From positions 1-14,328 of the forward strand of contig JANLSK010000046.1 of assembly GCA_031362415.1 (NCBI GenBank): a stretch of 14,328 nucleotides of DNA. The letters run 5' to 3'. Positions 1-7,871 of this stretch are shown here, piece after piece. Positions within the stretch are counted from its first letter, which is position 1. The number at the start of each line of letters is the position of its first letter. Both the position numbers and the translations under genes were made by a program. A model generated the notes under the pieces. It saw only the letters and a list, made by a program, of their open reading frames with translations, did no database searches and was not told the origin of the DNA. The DNA comes from VFJJ01 sp031362415 (GTDB lineage: Bacteria > Actinomycetota > Acidimicrobiia > IMCC26256 > VFJJ01).

Positions 1-1
1 C

Positions 2-913
2 GTCGCGCTCGGCATCGGTGGACTGCCACGTGGACGCATCGTCGAGATCTTCGGGCCGGAGAGTTCAGGTAAGACGACGCTGCTCTACCACGTCATCGCG
101 CAAGCCCAGAAGGCCGGCGGGCTCGCGGCGTTCATCGACGCCGAGCACGCCATGGATCCGCAGTACGCGCGACGGATCGGCGTCGACATCGACGAGCTCC
201 TGGTGTCGCAACCCGACCACGGTGAGCAGGCCCTCGAAATCGCGGACCTTCTCGTGCGCTCAGGCGCACTCGACATCGTCGCGATCGACTCGGTGGCGGC
301 CCTCACCCCGAAAGCCGAGATCGAGGGCGTGATGGGCGACACGCACGTCGGTCTGCAGGCCCGCCTCATGTCCCAGGCGCTGCGCAAGCTCACCGCCAAC
401 CTCAACAAGACCGACACGATCCTCATCTTCATCAACCAGCTCCGCGAGAAGATCGGGGTCATGTTCGGCAGCCCGGAGACCACGCCGGGAGGGCGGGCGC
501 TGAAGTTCTACAGCTCGGTCCGGCTCGACATCCGCCGCATCGAGTCCATCAAGGACGGCCCCGAGGTCGTGGGCAACCGCACCCGGGTCAAGGTCGTGAA
601 GAACAAGGTGAGCTCGCCGTTCAAGCAGGCCGAGTTCGACATCATGTACGGCAGGGGCATCAGCCGTGAGGGCTCGGTGCTCGACATGGCCGTCGATCTG
701 GCGATCGTCAAGAAGTCCGGGGCCTGGTACACCTACGACGGTGAGCAGCTCGGCCAGGGACGGGAGAACGTCAAGACGTTCCTCATCGAGAGCCCTGAGC
801 TCATGGTCGAGCTCAGCGAGAAGATCAAGCAGACCGTGGGGCTCACGTCCGACGGTTCCGACAGTGCCCTTTCGGTCGACGACATCGATCTGGCCGAGGT
901 CGACATCGATTGA
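2..913 (+). CDS. recA: RecA recombinase, 3' part (5' end outside window)
   Basis: ATP-dependent strand-exchange protein of homologous recombination and co-protease that triggers LexA self-cleavage. The frame is open from the first bases; 303 residues are visible, and about 48 N-terminal residues are missing judging from the E. coli P-loop position. The Walker A motif GPESSGKTT lies at residues 18-26 of the visible part. It is followed by FIDAEHAMDPQYA, the Walker B segment IVAIDSVAALTP, the DNA-binding loop region (EGVMGDTHVGLQARLMSQAL), FINQLREKIGVMFG and the TTPGGRALKFY segment. The tail is acidic (DDIDLAEVDID), as is usual for RecA. No intein interrupts the visible part. miaB follows after 38 bp; there is no recX between them. 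The promoter and any SOS box lie outside the window. Identification is certain. Confidence 0.98.
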   Translation, partial: VALGIGGLPRGRIVEIFGPESSGKTTLLYHVIAQAQKAGGLAAFIDAEHAMDPQYARRIGVDIDELLVSQPDHGEQALEIADLLVRSGALDIVAIDSVAALTPKAEIEGVMGDTHVGLQARLMSQALRKLTANLNKTDTILIFINQLREKIGVMFGSPETTPGGRALKFYSSVRLDIRRIESIKDGPEVVGNRTRVKVVKNKVSSPFKQAEFDIMYGRGISREGSVLDMAVDLAIVKKSGAWYTYDGEQLGQGRENVKTFLIESPELMVELSEKIKQTVGLTSDGSDSALSVDDIDLAEVDID

Positions 914-939
914 GGGGTCGTCCGGCGCCAACGGGCCCG

Positions 940-945
940 TACACT
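940..945 (+). promoter_or_regulatory. putative leaderless -10 element of miaB (TACACT)
   Basis: TACACT fits the actinobacterial TANNNT -10 consensus and ends 6 nt before the GTG at 952. No purine-rich ribosome binding site lies in between (only T and Cs). A transcript starting about 7 nt after the -10 would begin at the start codon. No convincing -35 is seen. The same layout precedes dapC and nrdR in this window. Confidence 0.55.
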
Positions 946-951
946 TCCCCC

Positions 952-2433
952 GTGACCCGCCGCTTCCACATCCGCACCTTCGGGTGCCAGATGAACGAGC
1001 ACGATTCCGAACGCATCGCCGGTCTGCTCGTGGCCGACGGCATGGAGGCCACCACCGACGCCGAGACGGCCGACGTGGTGGTCCTCAACACCTGCTGCAT
1101 CCGTGAGAACGCCGACAACAAGCTCTATGGCCATCTCGGCCATCTGGCGTCGTTGAAAGCCCTCCGCCCCGATGTCCAGATCGCCGTCGCGGGCTGCCTC
1201 GCCCAGAAGGATCGCGAGGCGATCCAGACACGAGCACCCCACGTCGATGTCGTGTTCGGTACCCACAACCTCGACCGGGCCGCGGTGCTGCTCGACCAGG
1301 CTCGACGCTCGGGACCGGTCATGGAGATCCTCGAGGAGTCCGAGACGTTCCCATCGGCGCTGCCGGCCCGGCGCGACGTCGAGCATGCCGCGTGGGTCAC
1401 CATCCAGATCGGTTGCGACAACTCGTGCGCCTTCTGCATCGTGCCCGCCGTACGGGGCAAGGAGATCAGCCGACGCCTGGGTGACATCGTGCACGAGGTC
1501 GAGGGGCTTGCCGCCGACGGCGTCACCGAGATCACGCTCCTCGGTCAGAACGTGAACTCCTACGGGCGCGATCTCGGGGCCGGGCAGTGGCGGCCCCTGT
1601 TCGCCGACCTGTTGCGCGCGGTCGACGGGGTGTCTGGGATCCGGCGGGTCCGCTACACGTCCCCGCATCCGAAGGACCTCCGTCCCGAGACCGCAAGCGC
1701 CATGGCCGAGTGCCCGTCGGTGTGCGAGCACCTGCACCTGCCCCTGCAGTCGGGGAGCGACCGGGTGCTGGCCCGGATGCATCGGGGCTACACGGCCCAG
1801 CGTTACCTCGAACGGCTGGCCATGGCCCGGGCCGCCGTCGCCGACCTTGCCGTCACCACCGACATCATCGTGGGGTTCCCCGGCGAAACCGACGACGACT
1901 TCGCGTCCACGGTCGAGGTGGCCCGCGAGGCCAACTACGACAGCGTGTACACGTTCGTGTTCTCGCCTCGTCCCGGCACCGAAGCGGCGCTGATGGTCGA
2001 CGAGTTCATCCCCGAGGCGGTGTCCCGTCAACGCATGCGTCGACTGGTCGAGGTGGTCGAGGCCAGTGCCCTGGAGCGGGCCCGAGCGCGCATCGGGCGG
2101 GTCGAGGAAGTGCTCGTCGAGGGCCCGTCCAAGAAGGACGTGGCCATGCTCTCGGCCCGTACCCGGCAGAACAAGCTCGTCCACTTCGCAGCCGACCTGC
2201 GGCCCGGTTCCTACGCGGAGGTCGAGATCACCGCAGCGGCGCCCCACCATTTGGCCGGGCGCATGGTCCGGGTCACGAGCGTGCCCCGGCGCCTCCGCAT
2301 CCGGATCCCGGTCTCCGCCCACGTCGGCCTCCTCGAGCCCAGCAACGCGGGCCATCCTGGTCACGCTGATCAGCCAGGCCAGGCCGCGCCCGAGGCCGTT
2401 CCGACGATCTCCCTGAGCCCCGATGCCGGCTGA
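952..2433 (+). CDS. miaB: tRNA-2-methylthio-N6-(dimethylallyl)adenosine synthase MiaB
   Basis: Radical-SAM methylthiotransferase that adds the 2-methylthio group to i6A37 of tRNAs reading UNN codons; its substrate is made by MiaA, encoded next. The 493-residue product has the UPF0004 domain with three cluster cysteines: C12 in TFGCQMN, C48 in LNTCC, C82 in VAGCLAQ. The radical-SAM CxxxCxxC motif is C155/C159/C162 (GCDNSCAFC). Further landmarks are NVNSYGRDL, the HLHLPLQSGSDRVL segment, TDIIVGFPGETDDDF, TFVFSPRPGT and a C-terminal TRAM domain. GTG 952 was chosen because it places TFGCQMN near the N terminus and sits just after a -10-like TACACT. An in-frame TTG at 910, overlapping the recA stop, would add 14 residues of low-complexity sequence. 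The last 11 nt overlap miaA. About 35 residues follow the TRAM region. Confidence 0.96.
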   Translation: MTRRFHIRTFGCQMNEHDSERIAGLLVADGMEATTDAETADVVVLNTCCIRENADNKLYGHLGHLASLKALRPDVQIAVAGCLAQKDREAIQTRAPHVDVVFGTHNLDRAAVLLDQARRSGPVMEILEESETFPSALPARRDVEHAAWVTIQIGCDNSCAFCIVPAVRGKEISRRLGDIVHEVEGLAADGVTEITLLGQNVNSYGRDLGAGQWRPLFADLLRAVDGVSGIRRVRYTSPHPKDLRPETASAMAECPSVCEHLHLPLQSGSDRVLARMHRGYTAQRYLERLAMARAAVADLAVTTDIIVGFPGETDDDFASTVEVAREANYDSVYTFVFSPRPGTEAALMVDEFIPEAVSRQRMRRLVEVVEASALERARARIGRVEEVLVEGPSKKDVAMLSARTRQNKLVHFAADLRPGSYAEVEITAAAPHHLAGRMVRVTSVPRRLRIRIPVSAHVGLLEPSNAGHPGHADQPGQAAPEAVPTISLSPDAG

Positions 2434-3508
2434 GACGTCCGATGCCGGCTCCCGTCTGCTCGTTCCCCGCCCGACCGTCGGGAGCCCGTCATTCCCGCGT
2501 CGAGCCGACGACCTCGCCGATCAGCCCCCGGGGCGGACGCATCTCGCCCTCGTCGGTCCCACGGCCTCGGGGAAGTCGAGCCTGGCCCAGGCCATCGCCG
2601 AACGCCTCGGTGACATCGAGATCGTGACCCTCGATTCGATGCAGGTCTACCGCGGGATGGACCTCGGAACGGCCAAGCCGTCCCCGGCCGAGCAGCGGCG
2701 GGTGCGTCATCACCTCCTCGACATGGTCGATCCCGACGAGGAGTGGTCGGTCGCTCGAACTCAGTCGACCGTCGTCGAGGCGCTGACGGCGATCGAGGGT
2801 CGCGGCCACCGGGCCTGCCTCGTGGGGGGTACCGGGCTCTACGTGCAGGCCGTGGTCGACGGGCTGACGTTGCCCGGTGACTTCCCGACGATCCGGGCCC
2901 GGCTGGAGACCACGGCATCGAGCGCCGAAGGCCTGGCCCGGCTCCACGCCGAACTCGTCGCGCTCGATCCCCAGGCGGCCCGACGCATCGAGCCGACGAA
3001 CAGCCGGCGAGTGGTCCGGGCGCTCGAGGTGCTGGCCGGGACCGGTCGACCGTTCTCGTCGTTCGGACCTGGAATGACGTCGTACAACGCCCCCGTGTTT
3101 CCGGTGCGATTGGCCGGGATCTGGCTCCCCCGACCGCTCCTGGCGGGCCGGATCGAGCGCCGAGCCCGGGCCATGCTGGCTGCGGGCTTGGTCGAGGAGG
3201 TCACGACGTTGGCTCGGCGCCATCCGGAAATGTCGCGTACCGCAGCCCAGGCCATCGGCTACAAAGAGCTCCTGTCAGGCCGACCGACCGACGAGGTCCT
3301 CCCGCAGATCGTTGCCCGCACCCGTTCGCTGGCCCGCCGTCAGCGCATGTGGTTCCGGCGTGATCCCCGGATCACCTGGTTCGCGACCGGCGACGATCCC
3401 GAACGACTCGTCGGAGCGCTGCTCGCCGGTTGGGCCCTCGACAACGTCCCCCGCACATCCGTGTCGCAGACCCAGACCGCCCATCCCCGCATCAGCGCCG
3501 CCGGCTGA
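2423..3508 (+). CDS. miaA: tRNA dimethylallyltransferase MiaA
   Basis: Transfers a dimethylallyl group from DMAPP to N6 of A37 in tRNA, producing the substrate of MiaB. The 361-residue product shows the P-loop GPTASGKS at residues 45-52, then LDSMQVYRGMDLGTAKPSP (the DSxQxY catalytic and substrate loop), HHLLDMVDPDEEWSV, GGTGLYVQAVVDG, RRVVRALEVL, AAQAIGYKEL and the tRNA-contacting RRQRMWFRRD. About 40 residues precede the first beta strand, longer than the usual 5-10. No other ATG, GTG or TTG start lies in that stretch, so ATG 2423 is kept. It overlaps the end of miaB by 11 nt, which suggests translational coupling and fits the shared pathway. dapF begins 16 nt after the stop. Confidence 0.95.
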   Translation: MPAETSDAGSRLLVPRPTVGSPSFPRRADDLADQPPGRTHLALVGPTASGKSSLAQAIAERLGDIEIVTLDSMQVYRGMDLGTAKPSPAEQRRVRHHLLDMVDPDEEWSVARTQSTVVEALTAIEGRGHRACLVGGTGLYVQAVVDGLTLPGDFPTIRARLETTASSAEGLARLHAELVALDPQAARRIEPTNSRRVVRALEVLAGTGRPFSSFGPGMTSYNAPVFPVRLAGIWLPRPLLAGRIERRARAMLAAGLVEEVTTLARRHPEMSRTAAQAIGYKELLSGRPTDEVLPQIVARTRSLARRQRMWFRRDPRITWFATGDDPERLVGALLAGWALDNVPRTSVSQTQTAHPRISAAG

Positions 3509-3524
3509 ACCGGCCAGGAACCCC

Positions 3525-4391
3525 ATGGAACCGGTGCACCTCCACAAGCTCCACGCCACCGGCAACGATTTCCTCGTGGCGGTCGACCTCACCGACGGGC
3601 TCGGCGCGCGTCTCGACGCAGCAGCCCTGTGCGATCGGCATCGGGGGATCGGTGCCGACGGCCTGATCCGGATTCTCGCGGGCCGCGACGGTTGCGATCT
3701 CACGATGGTGCTCACCAACGCCGACGGCGGCCGGGCCGAGATGAGCGGCAACGGCGTTCGGGCCCTCGCCAGTGTCGCCGTCGCCCGGGGCCTCGTCGCC
3801 GGCCCCGAGTTCCGCCTGGCCACCGACGCCGGCGTCAGGTCGGTCACGGTGGAGTGTGACGCCGCCGGCCGCGTGGTCGAGGCCCACCTCGACATGGGTC
3901 CGGCGCGCTGGGGGGCATCCGAAGTCGAAGTGGAATCCGGCGCCGAGGCCGGCCCCGTCATGGTGCGCTACGTCGGCGACGAGGTCGACATGGGCAATCC
4001 CCATTTCGTCGTGTTCGTCGACGATCCCGCTGCTGTCGACCTGCTGAGGCACGGTCCGCTGATCGAGCGTCATCCCCGCTTTCCCCGGCGCACGAACGTC
4101 CATTTCGTGCGGGTCGCGTCGCCTGATCGACTGCACATGGTGATCTGGGAGCGAGGCGCAGGCGCGACCCTGTCGTGTGGCACGGGCGCCTGTGCCGCCG
4201 CCGCCGCCGCTCACCGGCGCGGCTTCGTCGGCCCCGAGGTGGCGGTCGAGGTGCCCGGCGGCGTGCTCACGGTGAGCATCACGGATTCGACGATCGTGCT
4301 CGGCGGTCCGGTCGCCACGGTCTTCGAGGTCGATGTGGTCCCCGAGGACCTGGCCCTGAGCAGGGCTCGTGTCTCGACGGGGCGGCGTTGA
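3525..4391 (+). CDS. dapF: diaminopimelate epimerase DapF, Ser at first catalytic position
   Basis: Converts LL- to meso-diaminopimelate for lysine and peptidoglycan synthesis. The 288-residue product starts MEPVHLHKLHATGNDF. The ATG is preceded by AGGAA with a 4-nt spacer. The frame is open further upstream, inside miaA, but that part has no family similarity. DapF needs two opposed cysteines (C73 and C217 in H. influenzae). The second is present: C218 in ATLSCGTGACA. The first motif reads NADGGRAEMSGNGVRALA, with Ser74 (codon AGC at 3744-3746) where Cys is expected. The rest of the motif and MGNPHFVVFV are intact, so the gene does not look decayed. Two-base active-site chemistry with Ser/Cys is plausible but unproven, and reduced or changed activity cannot be excluded. 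The stop overlaps the hflX TTG start. Confidence 0.92.
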   Translation: MEPVHLHKLHATGNDFLVAVDLTDGLGARLDAAALCDRHRGIGADGLIRILAGRDGCDLTMVLTNADGGRAEMSGNGVRALASVAVARGLVAGPEFRLATDAGVRSVTVECDAAGRVVEAHLDMGPARWGASEVEVESGAEAGPVMVRYVGDEVDMGNPHFVVFVDDPAAVDLLRHGPLIERHPRFPRRTNVHFVRVASPDRLHMVIWERGAGATLSCGTGACAAAAAAHRRGFVGPEVAVEVPGGVLTVSITDSTIVLGGPVATVFEVDVVPEDLALSRARVSTGRR

Positions 4392-5701
4392 GCGCGGGAC
4401 ACGCCGGTCGGGCCGGCCGCCGTCTCTCCGCATCCGAGACCGATCTTGCCGTCGTCCGCCAGCGGGCCTTGGTGGTGGGTGTGGCCCTCGACGGCGACGT
4501 CGACCTCGACGATGGCCTCGACGAGCTGATGCTGCTCACCGACACCGCGGGTGCCGAACCCGTCGAGAGGATCTCGCAACGTCGCGATGCGCCCGATCCA
4601 GCCACGTATCTGGGCACGGGCAAGCTCGAGGAGCTGCGCCAGCTCGTCGAGGGGCAAGACGTCGATCTCGTCGTGTTCGACGGCGAGCTCTCTCCGGCCC
4701 AGCAACGCAACCTCGAGAAGGTGCTCAAGGTCGACGTGGTCGATCGGGTCGCGCTGATCCTCGACATCTTCGCCCTCCACGCCCGAAGTCGTGAAGGCAT
4801 GCTGCAGGTCGAGCTGGCCCAACTGCGATACCGGCTGCCGCGCCTGCGGGGCAAGGGCCTCCAGCTTTCTCGCCTGGGTGGTGGCATCGGGACCCGGGGT
4901 CCGGGCGAGACGCAGCTCGAGGTCGATCGCCGGCGCATCCTCCGCCGCATCTCCAAGCTGGAGGGCGATCTCCGCAAGCTCAGCGGCACCCGGGCCACCC
5001 AGCGCAAGGCCCGTCGCCGCTCCGAGCATGCCGAGGTGGCCCTCGTCGGCTACACCAACGCCGGAAAGTCGACGGTCCTCAACCGACTCACCGCCGCCGA
5101 CGTCCTGGTGGAGGATCGACTCTTTTCGACCCTCGATCCGACCGTCAGGCAGCTCCGCCTCCCCGGCGGGGAGACCGTTGCGCTCACCGATACGGTGGGC
5201 TTCGTGCGTCGGCTCCCGCACCAGCTGGTGCAGGCGTTCCGGTCGACGCTCGAACAGGTGGCCGGGGCCGACATGCTCGTGCACGTGCTCGACGGCTCGA
5301 CGCCCGACCCCGAGGCCCACATGGAGGCCGTCCACACCGTGTTGCGGGAGATCGGGGCCGACGACCTGCCGGTCCTCATCGCCGTGAACAAGATCGATCG
5401 GGCTGACGAGGCCGTCGTCGCCCGCCTGCTCCGCCGCTACCCGGGCACCGTCGCCATCTCCGCGCTCACCGGGGAGGGACTCGACGGGCTCGTGGCGGCG
5501 ATCGCCGAGCACCTCCGCGCTGGAACGACCGAGGTGGAGCTCTCGATCCCGTTCGACCGGGGAGACGTCGTGGCCGCGTTGCACCGTGAGGGCGAGGTGC
5601 TCAACCAGGACCATGATGGTGGCGCCATTCGAGTCTCGGCTCGTCTGTCGAACGCGGGCGCGCAGCGCTTCGCCGAGTTCCGTGTGGTGCAGTCGAAATG
5701 A
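4388..5701 (+). CDS. hflX: GTPase HflX
   Basis: Ribosome-associated GTPase that splits stalled or stress-damaged 70S ribosomes. From TTG 4388 (TTGA overlap with the dapF stop) the product is 437 residues. The N-terminal domain begins with RQRALVVGVAL and includes the family motif ATYLGTGKLEEL and VVFDGELSPAQQRNLE. The linker helix region has RLPRLRGKGLQLSRLGGGIG followed by TRGPGETQLEVDRRRI, diagnostic for HflX. The GTPase domain has G1 GYTNAGKST (from residue 221), the switch segment LFSTLDPTVR, G3 DTVGF, G4 NKID (from residue 334) and G5 SALTGEGL. The TTG start is inferred: it places the N-terminal domain at the usual distance, and the upstream frame lies within dapF and looks like its shadow. 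A weak purine run (GACGGGG) precedes it. Confidence 0.94.
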   Translation: MSAGHAGRAGRRLSASETDLAVVRQRALVVGVALDGDVDLDDGLDELMLLTDTAGAEPVERISQRRDAPDPATYLGTGKLEELRQLVEGQDVDLVVFDGELSPAQQRNLEKVLKVDVVDRVALILDIFALHARSREGMLQVELAQLRYRLPRLRGKGLQLSRLGGGIGTRGPGETQLEVDRRRILRRISKLEGDLRKLSGTRATQRKARRRSEHAEVALVGYTNAGKSTVLNRLTAADVLVEDRLFSTLDPTVRQLRLPGGETVALTDTVGFVRRLPHQLVQAFRSTLEQVAGADMLVHVLDGSTPDPEAHMEAVHTVLREIGADDLPVLIAVNKIDRADEAVVARLLRRYPGTVAISALTGEGLDGLVAAIAEHLRAGTTEVELSIPFDRGDVVAALHREGEVLNQDHDGGAIRVSARLSNAGAQRFAEFRVVQSK

Positions 5702-5796
5702 GCAGGTTCCACCGTCCGGTCGTCGTCGATCCGGTCGATCCGCTGAGCATCCCTGCCCTCGATCGGGAGCCCTCGATCGGCGAGCCCGACCAGTAG
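5698..5796 (+). CDS. possible 32-residue ORF coupled to hflX
   Basis: The ATG overlaps the hflX stop as ATGA, the classic coupling arrangement, and the frame runs 32 codons to TAG at 5794. The predicted peptide is hydrophilic and rich in Pro and Asp (it begins MSRFHRPVVVDPVDPLSIPA). It has no membrane segment and I recognise no family. Third positions are G/C-rich like the neighbours, but so is most random sequence here. The stretch also contains a short repeat (CCTCGATCGG twice), which may explain its composition. Its TAG stop forms the first bases of the putative dapC -10. It could equally be untranslated spacer. Confidence 0.25.
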   Translation: MSRFHRPVVVDPVDPLSIPALDREPSIGEPDQ

Positions 5797-5799
5797 GCT
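5794..5799 (+). promoter_or_regulatory. putative leaderless -10 element of dapC (TAGGCT)
   Basis: TAGGCT matches TANNNT and is followed by exactly 7 nt (cCGGCCC) and the GTG at 5807. No Shine-Dalgarno sequence is present in the gap. The arrangement mirrors nrdR (7 nt) and miaB (6 nt). No clear -35 is seen. Confidence 0.5.
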
Positions 5800-5806
5800 C
5801 CGGCCC

Positions 5807-6976
5807 GTGGCTGCCCCCTTCGTCATCCCGCCGTATCCCTACGATCGCCTCGACGTGCTCAAGGCCAGCGCGGCTGAGGCCGTCGGCGGCCTTGTCGACT
5901 GCTCGATCGGCACACCCTGTGATCCGATGCCCGAGGTCGTGGTCTGGGCCATGGCGCAGTCGGCCGATGCCGGTGTCGGCTACCCCTCGTCGATCGGTTC
6001 CCTCGGACTGCGTGAGGCGGCCTGCGGCTGGATGCTCCGGCGCCTCGGCGTGGAGGTCTCGCCCGATCAGGTCACGAGCTGCGTCGGCACGAAGGAGGCG
6101 GTGGCCTCCCTTCCGCAGTATCTGCGGCTGCGCGACCCGTCTCGCGACACGGTGCTCTCGCCCGAGGTCGCGTACCCCACCTACGCCATGGGCGCCACCC
6201 TGGCCGGGTGTCGTTCGGTACCGGTACCCGTCGATGCCCACTGGCATCTCGATCTCGATCGCGTGTCCGACGAGGACGCCGAACGGGCGTTGCTGCTGTG
6301 GATCAACGAGCCGTCGAACCCGACCGGGTCGGTGGCCACCAACGACTGGTACCTCAAGGCTGTCGACTGGGCCCGGCGGCGGGGCATCATCGTGGCGTCC
6401 GACGAGTGCTACGCCGAGTTCGTCGCCGACCAGCCCCGCTCGAGCGCCCTCAGCGCCGGCACCGAAGGGGTGCTCGCCGTCCATTCGTTGTCGAAGCGCT
6501 CGAACATGGCGGGGATGCGGGTCGGTTTCATCGCCGGTGACGACGGGCTGGTCCACTATCTGGGCGAGCTGCGCAAGCACGCCGGGCTCATGATCCCCGG
6601 TCCCATCCAGGCCGCGGCAGCGGTGGCGCTGGCCGACGACGACCATGTCGACGAGCAGCTCGTCCGCTATGCCGAGCGCCGGGCGTTGTGGATCGACTGG
6701 CTCGACCGGAGCGATCTCGTCCACGACGGCGGTCCCGGCACCTTCTACCTGTGGATCCGTAGCCGCGACGAGACCTCGGCCATCCCCGTGCGCGGGGTGG
6801 CTGACGAGCACATCCGGGCCTGGGAGCTGACGGCTCGATTCGCCGAGACCGGGACCCTGGTGGCCCCGGGCGATCTCTACGGCGAGCGCCAGGCCCGTCA
6901 CGTGCGGGTCGCGCTCGTGCAGCCGCTCGAGCGCCTCAGCCTCGCCCTCGACCGGATGTCGACGTCTCGGCGCTGA
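5807..6976 (+). CDS. dapC: succinyldiaminopimelate aminotransferase (DapC type)
   Basis: PLP-dependent class I/II aminotransferase (fold type I), 389 residues, expected to convert N-succinyl-2-amino-6-ketopimelate to N-succinyl-LL-diaminopimelate using glutamate. Visible PLP residues are N171 in NEPSNPTG, D199 in ASDECYAEF, the Schiff-base lysine K230 in HSLSKRSNMAGMRVGF, and the carboxylate-binding R367 in HVRVALVQP. SIGTPCDPMP and GVGYPSSIGSLGLREAA are typical of the N-terminal part. The family alone cannot fix the substrate. The assignment to DapC rests on resemblance to actinobacterial DapC proteins and on dapD and dapE lying directly downstream. GTG 5807 begins VAAPFVIPPYPYDRL, has no ribosome binding site and follows a -10-like TAGGCT, so it is probably leaderless. 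A 58-bp gap containing a repeated CCGCTCGCCCCG separates it from dapD. Confidence 0.87.
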   Translation: MAAPFVIPPYPYDRLDVLKASAAEAVGGLVDCSIGTPCDPMPEVVVWAMAQSADAGVGYPSSIGSLGLREAACGWMLRRLGVEVSPDQVTSCVGTKEAVASLPQYLRLRDPSRDTVLSPEVAYPTYAMGATLAGCRSVPVPVDAHWHLDLDRVSDEDAERALLLWINEPSNPTGSVATNDWYLKAVDWARRRGIIVASDECYAEFVADQPRSSALSAGTEGVLAVHSLSKRSNMAGMRVGFIAGDDGLVHYLGELRKHAGLMIPGPIQAAAAVALADDDHVDEQLVRYAERRALWIDWLDRSDLVHDGGPGTFYLWIRSRDETSAIPVRGVADEHIRAWELTARFAETGTLVAPGDLYGERQARHVRVALVQPLERLSLALDRMSTSRR

Positions 6977-7034
6977 TTCCGCTCGCCCCGTTCGCCCGCT
7001 CGCCCCGAGCCCCTTGTGAACCACCGGAGGATCC

Positions 7035-7871
7035 GTGAGTACCCATGCCCTGCTCGAGGCCACGATCACGTCCCTGTGGGACCATCGCGACGACATCGAA
7101 GCCCTCATGCCCCGCAGCCAGGCGCTCGAGGCCGTGAACGAGACCATCGCGCTGCTCGACTCGGGGGTGCTCCGTGTCGCCGAGCTGGCCGACGGCGACG
7201 TGGTCGTGCACTCGTGGCTCAAGCAGGCGATCTTGCTCATGTTCCGCCTGCGCGACATGGAGACGACCGAGCTCGGACCGTTCGAGTACGTCGACAAGGT
7301 GCCGCTCAAGCACGACTACGCCGCCGCTCGCGTGCGAGTGGTGCCGGGAGCGTCGGCCCGCTGGGGCTCGCACCTCGAACCGGGCGTCGTGATGATGCCG
7401 TCGTACGTGAACATCGGAGCCCGCGTGGGCGCGGGCACGATGGTCGACACCTGGGCCACGGTCGGTTCGTGCGCCCAGATCGGCGCCCGGGTGCATCTCT
7501 CGGGCGGGGTGGGCATCGGGGGGGTTCTCGAGCCGCCCCAGGCGGCGCCGGTGTTCGTGGGCGACGACACCATGATCGGGTCCCGGTGCATCGTGGCCGA
7601 AGGCGCTCGGGTCGGGCAGGGTGTCGTGCTCGGTGCCGGCGCCATCCTTACCGGATCGATCCCGGTGATCGACGCCCAGACCGGCGCCGAGCTGAGCCGC
7701 GGCGTCGTGCCCGACTGGTGCGTGGCGGTCTCGGCCACCCGATCACGAACCTTTGCCGGCGGGGAATTCGGGCTGCCCTGCGTCCTCGTCGTGAAGCGCC
7801 TGACCGAAGGTGAACGACACGACAAAGCCCAGCTCAACGACATCCTCCGAGACCACGGGGTCGCAACCTGA
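7035..7871 (+). CDS. dapD: tetrahydrodipicolinate N-succinyltransferase DapD, proteobacterial-type
   Basis: Transfers succinyl from succinyl-CoA to tetrahydrodipicolinate, the first committed step of the succinylase DAP route. The product is 278 residues. Its N-terminal helical domain (EAVNETIALLDSGVLRVAE, HSWLKQAILLMFRLRD) and the left-handed beta-helix segment (MMPSYVNIGARVGAGTMVDT, WATVGSCAQIGARVHLSGGV, GIGGVLEPPQAAPVFVGDD) closely follow E. coli DapD (274 aa). They differ from the longer actinobacterial form seen in M. tuberculosis (about 317 aa). The start GTG 7035 is fixed by a GGAGG at 7026-7030 with a 4-nt spacer, unlike the leaderless dapC start. The stop and the dapE start share one base (TGATG). 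It therefore probably forms a transcription unit with dapE and the Nudix gene. Confidence 0.95.
   Translation: MSTHALLEATITSLWDHRDDIEALMPRSQALEAVNETIALLDSGVLRVAELADGDVVVHSWLKQAILLMFRLRDMETTELGPFEYVDKVPLKHDYAAARVRVVPGASARWGSHLEPGVVMMPSYVNIGARVGAGTMVDTWATVGSCAQIGARVHLSGGVGIGGVLEPPQAAPVFVGDDTMIGSRCIVAEGARVGQGVVLGAGAILTGSIPVIDAQTGAELSRGVVPDWCVAVSATRSRTFAGGEFGLPCVLVVKRLTEGERHDKAQLNDILRDHGVAT

Noticed and set aside
910..951. TTG at 910 overlapping the recA stop as an alternative miaB start
   Set aside because: It would add 14 residues not expected before the TFGCQMN motif, and GTG 952 is better placed behind the TACACT element. It is not fully excluded.
3312..3524. Upstream extension of the dapF frame into miaA
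   Set aside because: The extension is a shadow of miaA, and DapF homology starts at MEPVHLHKLHATGNDF with a ribosome binding site just before it.
3741..3746. DapF as a pseudogene because of the missing cysteine
   Set aside because: The frame is intact, all other family motifs are present, and a single Cys-to-Ser change at the nucleophile suggests substitution rather than decay.
4211..7309. A 1032-codon open frame on the minus strand opposite hflX, dapC and part of dapD
   Set aside because: It runs antisense to three genes with complete catalytic motifs, has low-complexity composition and no recognisable domain. High GC keeps such frames open by chance.
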